Source: Saprospiraceae bacterium (lineage in GTDB: Bacteria > Bacteroidota > Bacteroidia > Chitinophagales > Saprospiraceae). From it: 64,000 nucleotides of DNA. The stretch covers positions 1 to 64,000 of the forward strand of contig JAGFJA010000061.1 in the NCBI GenBank assembly GCA_024103005.1, given 5' to 3'. Under the pieces are notes generated by a model. That model did not search any database, was not told where the DNA came from, and was given only the letters and a program-made list of their open reading frames with translations. This document shows, in pieces, positions 17,695-26,489 of the stretch (the first letter of the stretch is position 1; each line of letters begins with the position of its first letter). The translations under genes were made by a program, and so were the position numbers.

Positions 17695-17754
17695 GATAAA
17701 TTATTGAATATGATGGAACGGATACATGAATTGCCTCAACACGGCAAATGGAGA

Positions 17755-18903
17755 CTATTTTTGAACGATCAGATTGTCGCCATCATTGATATTCTGAAAT
17801 CCGACAGTTATCAACTGATCTCCGCTTTTTAGGCCATCTATAACCTCTATTTTGTCTTCACTGACTGCTCCGGTTTTGATGGGTCGCATTCTGGCAATCG
17901 TATTATTGCCATCCTGAACAGCTACATAGACATAGTACCCTGCCTGATTTTTTAAAAGATTCTTTATTGGAATAACAATTGCATCCGACTTATTATAATC
18001 AGTTATTCTCAGGATACCGACCATGTTGGTCTTGAACTCTGGTCTGTTGTCCGGCAATTTGATTTCAGCAGCAATAGTTCTGCTCATGGGGTCAATAACT
18101 TTACTGATATAGGTAACAATACCTGTTACTTCTTCATTTAGGTCAGGCAGGTAAATCCTTACCGAGTTACCTTGTTTTATTTTTCCTGAATAAGATTCCG
18201 GAATGGAAGCATTGAATTTCAGTCCTTTTGTGCCTACTATCCTGAACGCAGGAACTCCAGGAGACACTAACTGACCTATTTTAATGGCTACCTGATCAAC
18301 CACTCCCGGATAGATTGCTTTAATTTTCATTAATTCTTTTTGCTGAATCAATGTGTTTAACTGATTCTGAGCGCTTTCCATGTTGTTTTTGGCATTCAGA
18401 TATTGTACTTCACTTCCTATTTTCTGATCCCATAGGGCTTTTTGTTTATTGTATAATTCAGTGGCAAAATTGACCGCATGCTTTGCCTGCATCATACTTT
18501 TGATCATCACTTCATCATCCAACTGAGCCAGTGTCTGTCCGACCTTGACATAGTCACCTTCTCTGACGTATATTTTAGTGGCTGTTCCACCCTGCATGGC
18601 TGAAATAAAGGCATTATTGGCTACATCTATTTTACCCATTACTTCCACGTGGGATTTAAATTTTTCGGCTTTGACGGTCTCTACGCCTACATATTTTTCC
18701 ACAAGCGAATGTTTTGAAGTGTCAAGAGCAGCTATTTCTTTTTCAAGTGCTTCAATTTCACTTTCAAGTTTGTTTTTCTGGGCTACTTTATTATCCAGTT
18801 CCTTTTGCTTTTGAGCTAATGTTCCATTAGTCTGCTTGCTTCCACATGACTGGAACAGGATGACTAAGCAGGTAAAAATGAGAGTTGCGGTATATTTTTT
18901 CAT
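17755..18903 (-). CDS. RND periplasmic adaptor (membrane fusion protein), lipoprotein
   Basis: A 382-residue MFP/HlyD-type adaptor linking the RND pump to its outer-membrane channel. The N-terminus MKKYTATLIFTCLVILFQSCGS is a lipoprotein signal with Cys20. A charged coiled-coil (about 28-65, QKQKELDNKVAQKN...), unusual in being N-terminal to the first lipoyl half, is followed by the barrel-sandwich halves (GGTATKIYVREGDYVKVGQTLAQLDD, about 103-130), the alpha-hairpin (about 140-190), the second lipoyl half and a beta-barrel. Next to the pump gene (60 bp gap) and the TolC gene (31 bp gap). Confidence 0.92.
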   Translation of the reverse strand: MKKYTATLIFTCLVILFQSCGSKQTNGTLAQKQKELDNKVAQKNKLESEIEALEKEIAALDTSKHSLVEKYVGVETVKAEKFKSHVEVMGKIDVANNAFISAMQGGTATKIYVREGDYVKVGQTLAQLDDEVMIKSMMQAKHAVNFATELYNKQKALWDQKIGSEVQYLNAKNNMESAQNQLNTLIQQKELMKIKAIYPGVVDQVAIKIGQLVSPGVPAFRIVGTKGLKFNASIPESYSGKIKQGNSVRIYLPDLNEEVTGIVTYISKVIDPMSRTIAAEIKLPDNRPEFKTNMVGILRITDYNKSDAIVIPIKNLLKNQAGYYVYVAVQDGNNTIARMRPIKTGAVSEDKIEVIDGLKSGDQLITVGFQNINDGDNLIVQK

Positions 18904-18934
18904 TTGATAATGTTTTTTTCAATAAATAATAAGG

Positions 18935-20269
18935 TTATTCAAAGTTTCCCAGCGCTTTTTCTACTGCAAATCTGCTGGTTATGACATCAGCTTGCGCCTG
19001 TATCAGAGCGGACTGGGCAGCATATAAATCAGTTTCGGCCTGAGTTGTTTCAAAACTAGAACCAACTCCCTGCGTGAATTTTACCTTAGCGATGCGGAAA
19101 ATTTCTTCGGCCAGGTTCAGCGATTTTTGTTTTTCTTCTACGGCTGCCAGTGCATTCAGATAGGCTTTCTGCGTGTTGTCCACTTCTAGTCGGGCGGCAC
19201 GTTCGAAGTCGCTCCGGTCGATCTTATTTTGTTCTACGACGATTTTAGCCCGTTGTATGTTGGCACTTTTCATGCCGCTGTCATAAATTGGAATTGACAG
19301 TGTAGCACCTACGACAGCAGTAGGAATCCAGAAGCCACCGTGTTTGAAAATATTATCGGTCTGTAATGCCTGAGCAACCGAACCGAATATAGAGAGCGAA
19401 GGGAAATAGCTCATTTTATTGCGTTCTATATCCATGGCGGCCAGCTCAATACCCTTTCCCATAGCTCTGTATTCAGGTCTCCTCTCAAGGTTAAGCTGTT
19501 CGACAGATTTCCCATTGTCATTATATGCTTTGGCATAGACATCGTCGAAGGTGTCACTCAGCACAATAGAGTCTTCCAGTGGATAATGCATCTGAAATTT
19601 CAAGACATTTTTCAGAATTTCGATATTCCGGTTAAGGATATTTTTTGTTGACTGTATATTGCTGATACTCAAACTTATGCGGTCAATATCCACTTTTTCA
19701 TTCAAACCATTTTTAAAGATTTGTTCTGCATCTTTTTTCATTGTTTGCATTACCTGAATATTCTTATCCAGTTGGGCGAGGTTTTTTTGGGCTATAAGGA
19801 CGGAGTAATAAGCATCAGTGACATCTTTGCGAATCGTTACAGGCGTTATTTCCATTTGTGCCCGGGTAAACTCTTTGAAAAGTTTGGCAGCCTTCAGTGC
19901 CACAAGGTATGAACCATCCAGTGCATGCATGCTGGCATTTATTCCAAAATTGAGATTATTTGCCTTCTGGAAAGAAATCGTTCCGCCTTGCCCGGTAGGA
20001 TCAAATTCTTTTGGAATTACCATTTCAGGTACCTGAATAAAAAACTGATATTCTGCGGACCCATTGATTTGTGGCAGCCCTGTCGCCATAAGCGACTTCA
20101 TTTGGGCATCGGCATCAATCAGTTTATTTGCGTCTTTTTGTGTCGCACTGCTGTTTTGGATGGCATATTGCACTGCCTGCTCAAGGGTAAAGTTAGTCTG
20201 TGCTGACGAGTTACCCAGCCAGAGACAAGTAACCACCCAAATGAGCATCATCTTTTTGTGTTGAATCAT
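18935..20269 (-). CDS. TolC-family outer-membrane efflux channel
   Basis: A 444-residue TolC-like protein with a signal peptide (residues 1-23, ending GNSSAQ) and two long repeated helical regions typical of the outer-membrane/periplasmic channel. These include FTLEQAVQYAIQNS near the N-terminus and the duplicated counterpart with YFPSLSIFGSVAQAL and AARLEVDNTQKAYLNALAAVEEKQKSL. It is the first structural gene after the TetR regulator (14 bp gap), so the channel, adaptor and pump form one tripartite system. Confidence 0.92.
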   Translation of the reverse strand: MIQHKKMMLIWVVTCLWLGNSSAQTNFTLEQAVQYAIQNSSATQKDANKLIDADAQMKSLMATGLPQINGSAEYQFFIQVPEMVIPKEFDPTGQGGTISFQKANNLNFGINASMHALDGSYLVALKAAKLFKEFTRAQMEITPVTIRKDVTDAYYSVLIAQKNLAQLDKNIQVMQTMKKDAEQIFKNGLNEKVDIDRISLSISNIQSTKNILNRNIEILKNVLKFQMHYPLEDSIVLSDTFDDVYAKAYNDNGKSVEQLNLERRPEYRAMGKGIELAAMDIERNKMSYFPSLSIFGSVAQALQTDNIFKHGGFWIPTAVVGATLSIPIYDSGMKSANIQRAKIVVEQNKIDRSDFERAARLEVDNTQKAYLNALAAVEEKQKSLNLAEEIFRIAKVKFTQGVGSSFETTQAETDLYAAQSALIQAQADVITSRFAVEKALGNFE

Positions 20270-20283
20270 ATTTCTCTTTTTTA

Positions 20284-20901
20284 TTATGATTTAAAATAAT
20301 TATCTAAGTATTCATTCATCAATTTTCTCCCTTTGTCTGTGCAAATTCCGTTAAGATGGTAAGTAATCAACTCTTTGATGACCTCTTTAGTAGAATAATT
20401 TTCAAAAAGAACATTTCCGGAATCAGAAAGAATTAATGACCTATGATTGAAAAGTTTTGCAATTATCTCCGTATTCAGATCTTCGCGATAAAGACCTGCA
20501 GCAATCCCTTCTTCCATATTTTTAATCATCATATTGTGTATGTATGATTTATTGAAACATACTACATCATTCCATATATCGTAATAATATTTTTGCAAGT
20601 CCCAAAATCCGGTGACATGATTAATGTCTCTGTAGTCCAGGTGGCTTTTGATAACTAAAAATATCTTTTCAATAGGGTCGGCTGCTTTTTTTATGATCTG
20701 GTCAGCCTGATTGATTTTTGATTTTTGAAAGGAATGGATGCATTCTTTTAACAGTTCTTCTTTGTTTGAAAAATAACGGTATAAAGTTTTCTTCGATATG
20801 GTAAGTTCTTTACATAAATCGTCCATGGTAACAGCTCTGAAACCATATTTTAAGAAAACCTGAATGGCTTTTTTATTGATAATTTCTTTGGTTTTGTCCA
20901 C
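20284..20901 (-). CDS. TetR/AcrR-family transcriptional regulator of the efflux operon
   Basis: A 205-residue TetR-type repressor. The N-terminal helix-turn-helix is clear: AIQVFLKYGFRAVTMDDLCKELTISKKTLYRYFSNKEELL (about residues 13-52). The rest is a helical ligand-binding domain with no recognisable specificity. It is the first gene of the operon, and an 8-bp perfect inverted repeat lies 53-82 bp upstream of its start (20954-20983), overlapping where the -33 promoter element should be. Autoregulation of the whole operon is the natural inference. Confidence 0.92.
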   Translation of the reverse strand: MDKTKEIINKKAIQVFLKYGFRAVTMDDLCKELTISKKTLYRYFSNKEELLKECIHSFQKSKINQADQIIKKAADPIEKIFLVIKSHLDYRDINHVTGFWDLQKYYYDIWNDVVCFNKSYIHNMMIKNMEEGIAAGLYREDLNTEIIAKLFNHRSLILSDSGNVLFENYSTKEVIKELITYHLNGICTDKGRKLMNEYLDNYFKS

Positions 20902-20930
20902 TAAGTTTAGAAGTTATTTGAAAATACCCG

Positions 20931-20938
20931 CAAAGATA
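20931..20938 (-). promoter_or_regulatory. -7 promoter element of the tetR-efflux operon
   Basis: TATCTTTG on the minus strand, 30 bp upstream of the tetR ATG, followed by CGGG. Confidence 0.65.
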
Positions 20939-20953
20939 TAAATAAATCTATAC

Positions 20954-20983
20954 CGGAAACGATTTATACAAAAAACGTTTCCG
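20954..20983 (-). promoter_or_regulatory. Candidate TetR operator (inverted repeat)
   Basis: CGGAAACG (20954-20961) and CGTTTCCG (20976-20983) are perfect reverse complements separated by 14 bp of AT-rich sequence. The element sits 15 bp upstream of the -7 box, over the predicted -33 region, which is where a repressor would block polymerase. Confidence 0.65.
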
Positions 20984-21280
20984 CAGTATTATATTGGCAA
21001 AATTATACAGAAAGGCTTATATTGTTTTTTCGATGATTGATACAACAATATATTCGGGAGGTAAAGTGAATAAATAGTTGATCGTACTGATATACCGGTC
21101 ATTAAATTTATAGATGAAAGTTGGTTTTTTTTCGACTAAAAAGCCCGGAAATCTATCTTTATCTTACAATCAGGAAAGCCTGTAACTTTAAAATAAAATA
21201 TCAGAATGGCGGGATGTTTTGATTAGAAGTTTTTTCGTTATCAAGTGTTAGGTTTTTATGCAATACAATTAAGTTGAAAA

Positions 21281-22675
21281 TCAATATCCCAGAATCTTAA
21301 GCATCGACTCGGAATCCTGATCATTGGCCCACACCCAGTCAACTAATTTACCTTCCGGATCTCTGTCTATTAATACGTGTTTAGGGGATGGCAGAAGGCA
21401 GTGTTTGATGCCTCCGTAACCGCTTAATGCATCCTGATATGCGCCACTATGAAAGAAACCGAGGTAAAGTTTTTCATCCTTGTTGATAGCCGGAAGATAA
21501 ACCTGATTGCTGTGTGCTTCGGAATTGTAATAATCTGAATTGTCACAACTTAATCCACCGATATTTACCCTTTTATAATCTCTGTCCCAATGGTTTATAG
21601 GTAGCAGAATAAAGTGTTCGTTGATACCCCATGCATCCGGCAGGGTATTCATCAGGGAATTATCGACCATATACCAGCACTCATTATCGTTTTGTTGTTT
21701 CTGGCCGATGACGGAAAAGAAATGTGCGCCGCTTTCGCCCACTGTGTACTTGCCGAATTCTGTAAAAATATCCGGAGTGGGTATATTGTTTTCATCACAG
21801 GCATCCTGAATTTGTCGAACGATTTCGAGGATCATATAACCGTAATCATATTCAAATCCAAGACTATTTTTAATGGGGAGACCGCCACCTATATTTATGG
21901 CTTCAAGAGTAGGGCACACTTTCTTGAGCTCACAATAGGTTTTTATACCCTTGCGCAATTCATCCCAGTAATAGACGTTGTCCTTTATGCCGGTATCTAC
22001 GAAAAAGTGCAACATTTTAAGTCTGACATTGGGTTTGGTGGCTACTTTTTCATAATAGTAGTTGATAATTTCTGATTTGCGTATTCCCAGTCTTGAAGTA
22101 TAGAACTCAAAATGCGGTTCTTCCTCAGTTGCCACCCTGATGCCTATATTAAATTGTTTTTCGCCCAGATAGTTATCAAAAATATCAAGTTCCTCCCAAT
22201 TGTCCATCACAGGTATGATATTGGTAAAATCTGATTGGATCATGCCGCATATTCTCCTGATATAAGCATCATTTTTAAAACCGTTGTTGACAATGATCTT
22301 GTCTTTTTTTACCAGACCTTCAGAATGTAATTTCCAGATGAGGTCGATATCAAAGGCTGAAGATGTTTCCAGATGGACATCGTTTTTGAGAACTTCCTCA
22401 AGTACATATCTAAAATGACAGCTCTTGGTACAGTAGGTGTAATTGTATTTGCCTTGATACTGCAATTGGAAAATAGCCGTATCAAAATAATTTTTTGCCT
22501 TTTTTATCTGATCGGATATTTTGGGAAGATACACCAATTTCAGCGGTGTTCCATACTTTTCAAGTAAGTCATATAATCTAATCCCATGAAAGAGGAGTGT
22601 GTTTTCCTCCAGACCAAATCCTTCCTGCGGGAAGTAAAAAGTTTGACTGACTAAGTCATGATAAGTATGGTTCAT
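21281..22675 (-). CDS. speA: Biosynthetic arginine decarboxylase, short Bacteroidota form
   Basis: A 464-residue PLP enzyme of the alanine-racemase-fold decarboxylase group, recognised from the short Bacteroidota arginine decarboxylases rather than the long E. coli SpeA. It would make agmatine from arginine for polyamine synthesis. The PLP lysine is expected in YTYCTKSCHF (about residue 82). Other landmarks are HVETSSAFD-like HLETSSAFD, EEEPHFEFYTSRLGIR, INIGGGLPIKNSLGFEYDYGYM, FTEFGKYTVGESG and the end HCLLPSPKHVLIDRD...LKILGY. It is flanked by gaps of more than 100 bp on each side, so probably monocistronic. The agmatine-deiminase-fold protein at 41286 is secreted and is unlikely to be its pathway partner. 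Confidence 0.88.
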   Translation of the reverse strand: MNHTYHDLVSQTFYFPQEGFGLEENTLLFHGIRLYDLLEKYGTPLKLVYLPKISDQIKKAKNYFDTAIFQLQYQGKYNYTYCTKSCHFRYVLEEVLKNDVHLETSSAFDIDLIWKLHSEGLVKKDKIIVNNGFKNDAYIRRICGMIQSDFTNIIPVMDNWEELDIFDNYLGEKQFNIGIRVATEEEPHFEFYTSRLGIRKSEIINYYYEKVATKPNVRLKMLHFFVDTGIKDNVYYWDELRKGIKTYCELKKVCPTLEAINIGGGLPIKNSLGFEYDYGYMILEIVRQIQDACDENNIPTPDIFTEFGKYTVGESGAHFFSVIGQKQQNDNECWYMVDNSLMNTLPDAWGINEHFILLPINHWDRDYKRVNIGGLSCDNSDYYNSEAHSNQVYLPAINKDEKLYLGFFHSGAYQDALSGYGGIKHCLLPSPKHVLIDRDPEGKLVDWVWANDQDSESMLKILGY

Positions 22676-22795
22676 TTTCTAAAACCGGGATAATAATTTT
22701 GTTGGTAATAAATACTGAAATTTAAAGAACATCAAATCTGAGTAACCGGATTAGCATTATTTTTTGCATTCCGGGACTTCCATGATGCAGGCCTG

Positions 22796-24193
22796 TCAGA
22801 TGTGGATAACTTCACCGTAGGCTGCTGCTGCTGCTTCCATGATGGCCTCACTCATAGTCGGATGCGGATGGATAGCTTTTATCATTTCATGTCCGGTAGT
22901 CTCCAGCTTACGTGCTACCACTATTTCAGCAATCATTTCGGTTACGTTCTCCCCGATAAAGTGAGCGCCAAGCAATTCGCCGTATTTTGCATCGAAAATC
23001 AACTTGACAAAACCATCCTTGGCACCGGCAGCCGAAGCTTTTCCTGATGCAGAAAAAGGAAATTTCCCGATTTTTAGTTCGTAGCCTGCTTCTTTGGCCG
23101 CAGCTTCGGTATAACCTACTGAAGCGACCTCAGGAGAACAGTATGTGCAACCCGGAATGTTGTTATAATCAATTGGCTGAGGGTGGTGACCTGCTATTTT
23201 CTCAAGGCAGGTTATTCCTTCTGCACTTGCTACGTGAGCAAGAGCCTGAGTGGCTATCACATCTCCGATGGCGTAGTAACCATCTATATTTGTCTTATAA
23301 TAGTCGTCAACCTTTATATAACCTCTTTCCAGCAAGATTCCCACTTCTTCCAGACCGATATTTTCAACATTCGGAGTGACACCGGTGGCAGAAAGCACAA
23401 TATCACATTCAATGACCTGGGATGCACCTGTTTTCCTGTCTTTTACGGTAACCTTACTTTTTCCGTTGGCAGATTCTACTTTTTCAACAGCTGTATTTCC
23501 AAGGACATTGATGCCTTTCTTTTTATATATTTTGTTCAGTTCTTTGGAGATTTCGGCATCTTCACGCGGAACCAGACCATTTTCCATAAATTCAACGACT
23601 GTAACCTTAGTGCCTAAAGAATGATAGAAATAAGCAAATTCGACACCAATGGCACCGGCACCGATAATTACCATAGATTCCGGTAGTTTATCCAGAACAA
23701 GTGCCTCACGGTATCCTATGATATTTTTATGATCTATGGCGATATTAGGTAACTCTTTGGATCTGCCACCTGTGGCTATGATAATATGGTCAGCCTGATA
23801 GGTTGTTTGTTTACCGTCAGCACCCGTTACCTCAATTTTTTTGTCCTTTTTTAAGATTCCGTTACCGAAGATGGTATCTATTTTATTTTTTTTCATTAAA
23901 AACTGAATACCCTTGCTCATACCATCAGCGACTCCTCTGCTCCACTTGATAATGGCACTGAAATCAGCCTTTCCTCCCTCTACCGTAATACCAAAATCAG
24001 AGGCATGGTTTAGATATTCAAATACTTTGGCACTCTTAATCAGTGCTTTGGTAGGGATACAACCCCAATTGAGACAGATTCCTCCCAGCGATTCGCGCTC
24101 AATAACCGCGGTTTTAAAACCTAATTGTGAAGCTCTAATGGCTGCTACATATCCTCCGGGACCACTTCCCAAAACTAAAACATCGTATTTCAT
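22796..24193 (-). CDS. lpdA: Dihydrolipoyl dehydrogenase (E3)
   Basis: A 465-residue flavoprotein that reoxidises dihydrolipoamide in 2-oxoacid dehydrogenase complexes. I choose the ATG at 24193 (MKYDVLVLGSGPGGY) rather than 24229, because the FAD-binding strand then starts at the usual residue 3. The redox disulfide is in GGICLNWGCIPTK (about residues 38-50), the NAD site is VIIGAGAIGVEFAYFY, and the C-terminal catalytic base motif is HPHPTMSEAIMEAAAAAYGE. A TATATTTG promoter element is at 24250-24257. The E1-beta gene pdhB is 12 kb away and E2 is not in the window. Confidence 0.95.
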   Translation of the reverse strand: MKYDVLVLGSGPGGYVAAIRASQLGFKTAVIERESLGGICLNWGCIPTKALIKSAKVFEYLNHASDFGITVEGGKADFSAIIKWSRGVADGMSKGIQFLMKKNKIDTIFGNGILKKDKKIEVTGADGKQTTYQADHIIIATGGRSKELPNIAIDHKNIIGYREALVLDKLPESMVIIGAGAIGVEFAYFYHSLGTKVTVVEFMENGLVPREDAEISKELNKIYKKKGINVLGNTAVEKVESANGKSKVTVKDRKTGASQVIECDIVLSATGVTPNVENIGLEEVGILLERGYIKVDDYYKTNIDGYYAIGDVIATQALAHVASAEGITCLEKIAGHHPQPIDYNNIPGCTYCSPEVASVGYTEAAAKEAGYELKIGKFPFSASGKASAAGAKDGFVKLIFDAKYGELLGAHFIGENVTEMIAEIVVARKLETTGHEMIKAIHPHPTMSEAIMEAAAAAYGEVIHI

Positions 24194-24249
24194 GCTATAA
24201 TTTAAGTTTAATCTGATTGCCGGTATCACCGGTTTTTATAAAAATTGCG

Positions 24250-24257
24250 CAAATATA
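24250..24257 (-). promoter_or_regulatory. -7 promoter element of lpdA
   Basis: TATATTTG on the minus strand, followed by CGCAATTTTTATAAAAA, almost identical to the sequence after the enoyl-CoA hydratase promoter box at 4080-4087. No clear -33 motif. Confidence 0.5.
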
Positions 24258-24324
24258 TGGAATTGGATAGATATTTTTTGTCTATCCTTTAATTATGTAA
24301 GCACATTTGCTCCCTTCACCTCAT

Positions 24325-26085
24325 CTAAACAAGAACAGGCTCGACTTCCAGGCCAACCTGTTGTCGCCACATGGCATAATACAGTCCTTTTCTATCCAGT
24401 AATTCACTGTGTTTCCCTGATTCTACTATTTTCCCGCCTTCCAGTACATAAATCCGGTCGCTGTTCATAATAGTGCTTAGTCTGTGAGCGATCATGATGG
24501 TTATTCTTTGTTCATTATCAGGAAGATGTTCGATGGTATCATTGATTTCCTCTTCAGTCAAACTGTCAAGGGCGGATGTTGCCTCGTCGAAAACCAGCAA
24601 ATGCGGCTCTCTTAAAAGTGCTCTTGCGATTGAAATTCTTTGTTTTTCACCACCTGATATCTTAATACCTCCTTCGCCGATGGTGGTATAAATTCCTTTA
24701 GTAGCCCTGTCAAGAAGTGGATGTGCTGCAGCTTTCCTCAGAACACTTTCCATTTCATCATCCGTTGCATCGGGTTTTACAAAGAGCAGATTGTCCCTTA
24801 TTGTACCGGCAAAGAGGTGCGTCTCCTGATTGACGATGCCTATTTGATGCCTGATGTCATTGATGTCTATCTGATCTATTGAGATTCCCGAATATTTCAT
24901 ATTGCCTTTGTGAGGTTTATACAAGCCTACTAATAGTTTGATTAATGTGCTTTTTCCCGCACCGGAAGGACCCACAAAAGCTATCTTTTCACCCTGGCTG
25001 ACAGAAAAAGTAATATTACATAACGCAGGCTTGGATGCACTCTGGTGAGTATATGAAACGGAATCAAATTCTATCGACCTTATATCGTGTATAGGAATCG
25101 GATTAGCAGGCGGTATTTCGGGCTGCCTTTCCATCAGTGTATTGAAATTCTGAATACTTACAAGTGTTTCAGAATAAAGATTTATCAGGTTGCCTATTTC
25201 ATTCAACGGTCCGAAGATGAAAAAACTATACATAAAAAGGGAGAAGAATTCACCCACCGTTATATTTCCCTGAAAGATCAGATAAGCCATGATAACAATA
25301 ATGGTTGTCCTTAGGAAATTGATGACCGTCCCCTGTATAAATGACAGACTCCTGACATATCTCACCTTTTTTATTTCCAGTTCAAGTATCTGATTGGTGG
25401 TATCATTGAGTCTGTTGATTTCCTGTTCCACCAGACCAGTGCTTTTAACCAATTCTACATTTCTCAAGGATTCCGTCGTAGAGCCGGCCAATGCTGTCGT
25501 TTGGCTTACGATTGACTTTTGAATTTTTTTTATTTTTTTAGTCAGGTAGCTGCTCAGGATAATTAGTATCGGAATAGTCAGCCCGAATAAAGGTCCTATC
25601 GCCCAATATACTGAAAATGAATAAATTGTTACAGCAATGATGCCTACAATGGAAACAAACAGGATATTAATTGTTGTGGAAAGTAATCTTTGAACGTCCG
25701 TCCTGACTTTCTGCAGTATGCCAAGTGTCTCTCCACTTCGTTGATCTTCAAAGACTTCGTATGGGAGGCTTAAAGCATGCTTCAAACCATCATTATAAAT
25801 TTCAGTGCTTACTCGCTGTGTTATCAGATTGACAAGATAATCCTGAAAGGCTTTGGCTATTCGTGATATCATGGCAACACCGATGATTGCCATTCCGAGC
25901 ATCAATACACCTTTCAAAAATTCCTGGGAAGTAAATTTGTCTAAATCTGTTGTATAATTATCTATCAAAAGCCGCATGATATATGGATCCATCATGCTGA
26001 ATAGCTGCCCCACGGCTGCCAGAATAAGCGTGATTAGTATAAGCCATGAGTGTTTGCGGAGATACCTGAATAGAAATTGCATCAA
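24325..26085 (-). CDS. ABC exporter, fused permease and ATPase (MsbA-type)
   Basis: A 586-residue half-transporter expected to work as a homodimer. The N-terminal six-helix ABC transmembrane domain spans about residues 15-310. The ATPase domain (about 340-575) has Walker A GPSGAGKSTLIKLL, the signature ISGGEKQRISIARALL, Walker B LLVFDEATSALD and the H-loop IAHRLST. The family exports lipids, lipid A precursors or drugs; the substrate is not readable. It lies 132 bp upstream of lpdA on the same strand but lpdA seems to have its own promoter, so co-transcription is doubtful. Confidence 0.93.
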   Translation of the reverse strand: MMQFLFRYLRKHSWLILITLILAAVGQLFSMMDPYIMRLLIDNYTTDLDKFTSQEFLKGVLMLGMAIIGVAMISRIAKAFQDYLVNLITQRVSTEIYNDGLKHALSLPYEVFEDQRSGETLGILQKVRTDVQRLLSTTINILFVSIVGIIAVTIYSFSVYWAIGPLFGLTIPILIILSSYLTKKIKKIQKSIVSQTTALAGSTTESLRNVELVKSTGLVEQEINRLNDTTNQILELEIKKVRYVRSLSFIQGTVINFLRTTIIVIMAYLIFQGNITVGEFFSLFMYSFFIFGPLNEIGNLINLYSETLVSIQNFNTLMERQPEIPPANPIPIHDIRSIEFDSVSYTHQSASKPALCNITFSVSQGEKIAFVGPSGAGKSTLIKLLVGLYKPHKGNMKYSGISIDQIDINDIRHQIGIVNQETHLFAGTIRDNLLFVKPDATDDEMESVLRKAAAHPLLDRATKGIYTTIGEGGIKISGGEKQRISIARALLREPHLLVFDEATSALDSLTEEEINDTIEHLPDNEQRITIMIAHRLSTIMNSDRIYVLEGGKIVESGKHSELLDRKGLYYAMWRQQVGLEVEPVLV

Positions 26086-26372
26086 AATTATTTTTTATCA
26101 AACACATACTTTCACGATTAGTTTAAATCTACTTCACCTCATTCCTTGATGAAATTTTTAGTTAATAGTTCAATAGAAAAAATTATTTCAATTTAATAAG
26201 TAATCGTTCAAAATTCATAAATTTTTTGTACATTTATAGGTCTATACTCCTCACCTGCACAAACTGTTTACGAACCGATTGTTTTAGCCCGCGTCTAACC
26301 AGAAAAAGTAGTGGGGAAATGACAATAAATCGGTAATTCATTTTCGGTTTCATCACCCTTAGGTCTGATTAA

Positions 26373-26426
26373 ATGAGAATTGCAATAGCTGGATTCACCA
26401 ATGATGTAAAATGGATGGTGAGATAG
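26373..26426 (+). CDS. Possible 17-residue leader peptide ORF upstream of the CHAT gene
   Basis: ATG to TAG encodes MRIAIAGFTNDVKWMVR. It ends 3 bp before the dyad at 26430-26463, a layout reminiscent of translation-coupled attenuators. An ORF this short is expected by chance, and no ribosome binding site stands out. Confidence 0.2.
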   Translation: MRIAIAGFTNDVKWMVR

Positions 26427-26429
26427 CTG

Positions 26430-26463
26430 TACAATGAAATAGGAATTTCCTTCATTCATTGTA
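26430..26463 (+). promoter_or_regulatory. 34-bp dyad in the CHAT gene leader
   Basis: TACAATGAA (26430-26438) and TTCATTGTA (26455-26463) are perfect 9-bp reverse complements, with a nested GGAA-T-TTCC in the loop. The dyad ends 26 bp before the ATG. It could be an operator or an RNA hairpin; no run of T follows, so a terminator is unlikely. Confidence 0.5.
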
Positions 26464-26489
26464 ATTTAATGTTTTAAACTTTTATCATC

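Larger units (their letters stand above)
20902..21280. other. Gene-free region between speA end and tetR start
   Basis: The first 90 bp hold the promoter and candidate operator of the efflux operon. The remaining ~290 bp up to the speA stop contain no ORF of note and no clear terminator hairpin. Confidence 0.6.
26086..26489. other. 404-bp leader and promoter region upstream of the CHAT giant gene
   Basis: Lies between the divergent ABC exporter and CHAT genes. It contains a near-consensus -7 box TACATTTA (26229-26236, plus strand), a 17-codon ORF (26373-26426) and a dyad (26430-26463). About 250 nt of leader would precede the CHAT ATG if that box is the promoter. Confidence 0.55.

Noticed and set aside
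24217-24240. CCGGT-atc-ACCGG hairpin followed by TTTTT on the plus strand upstream of lpdA.
   Set aside because: Its tail faces rightward but no rightward gene ends here, and the stem is only five bases; probably incidental.
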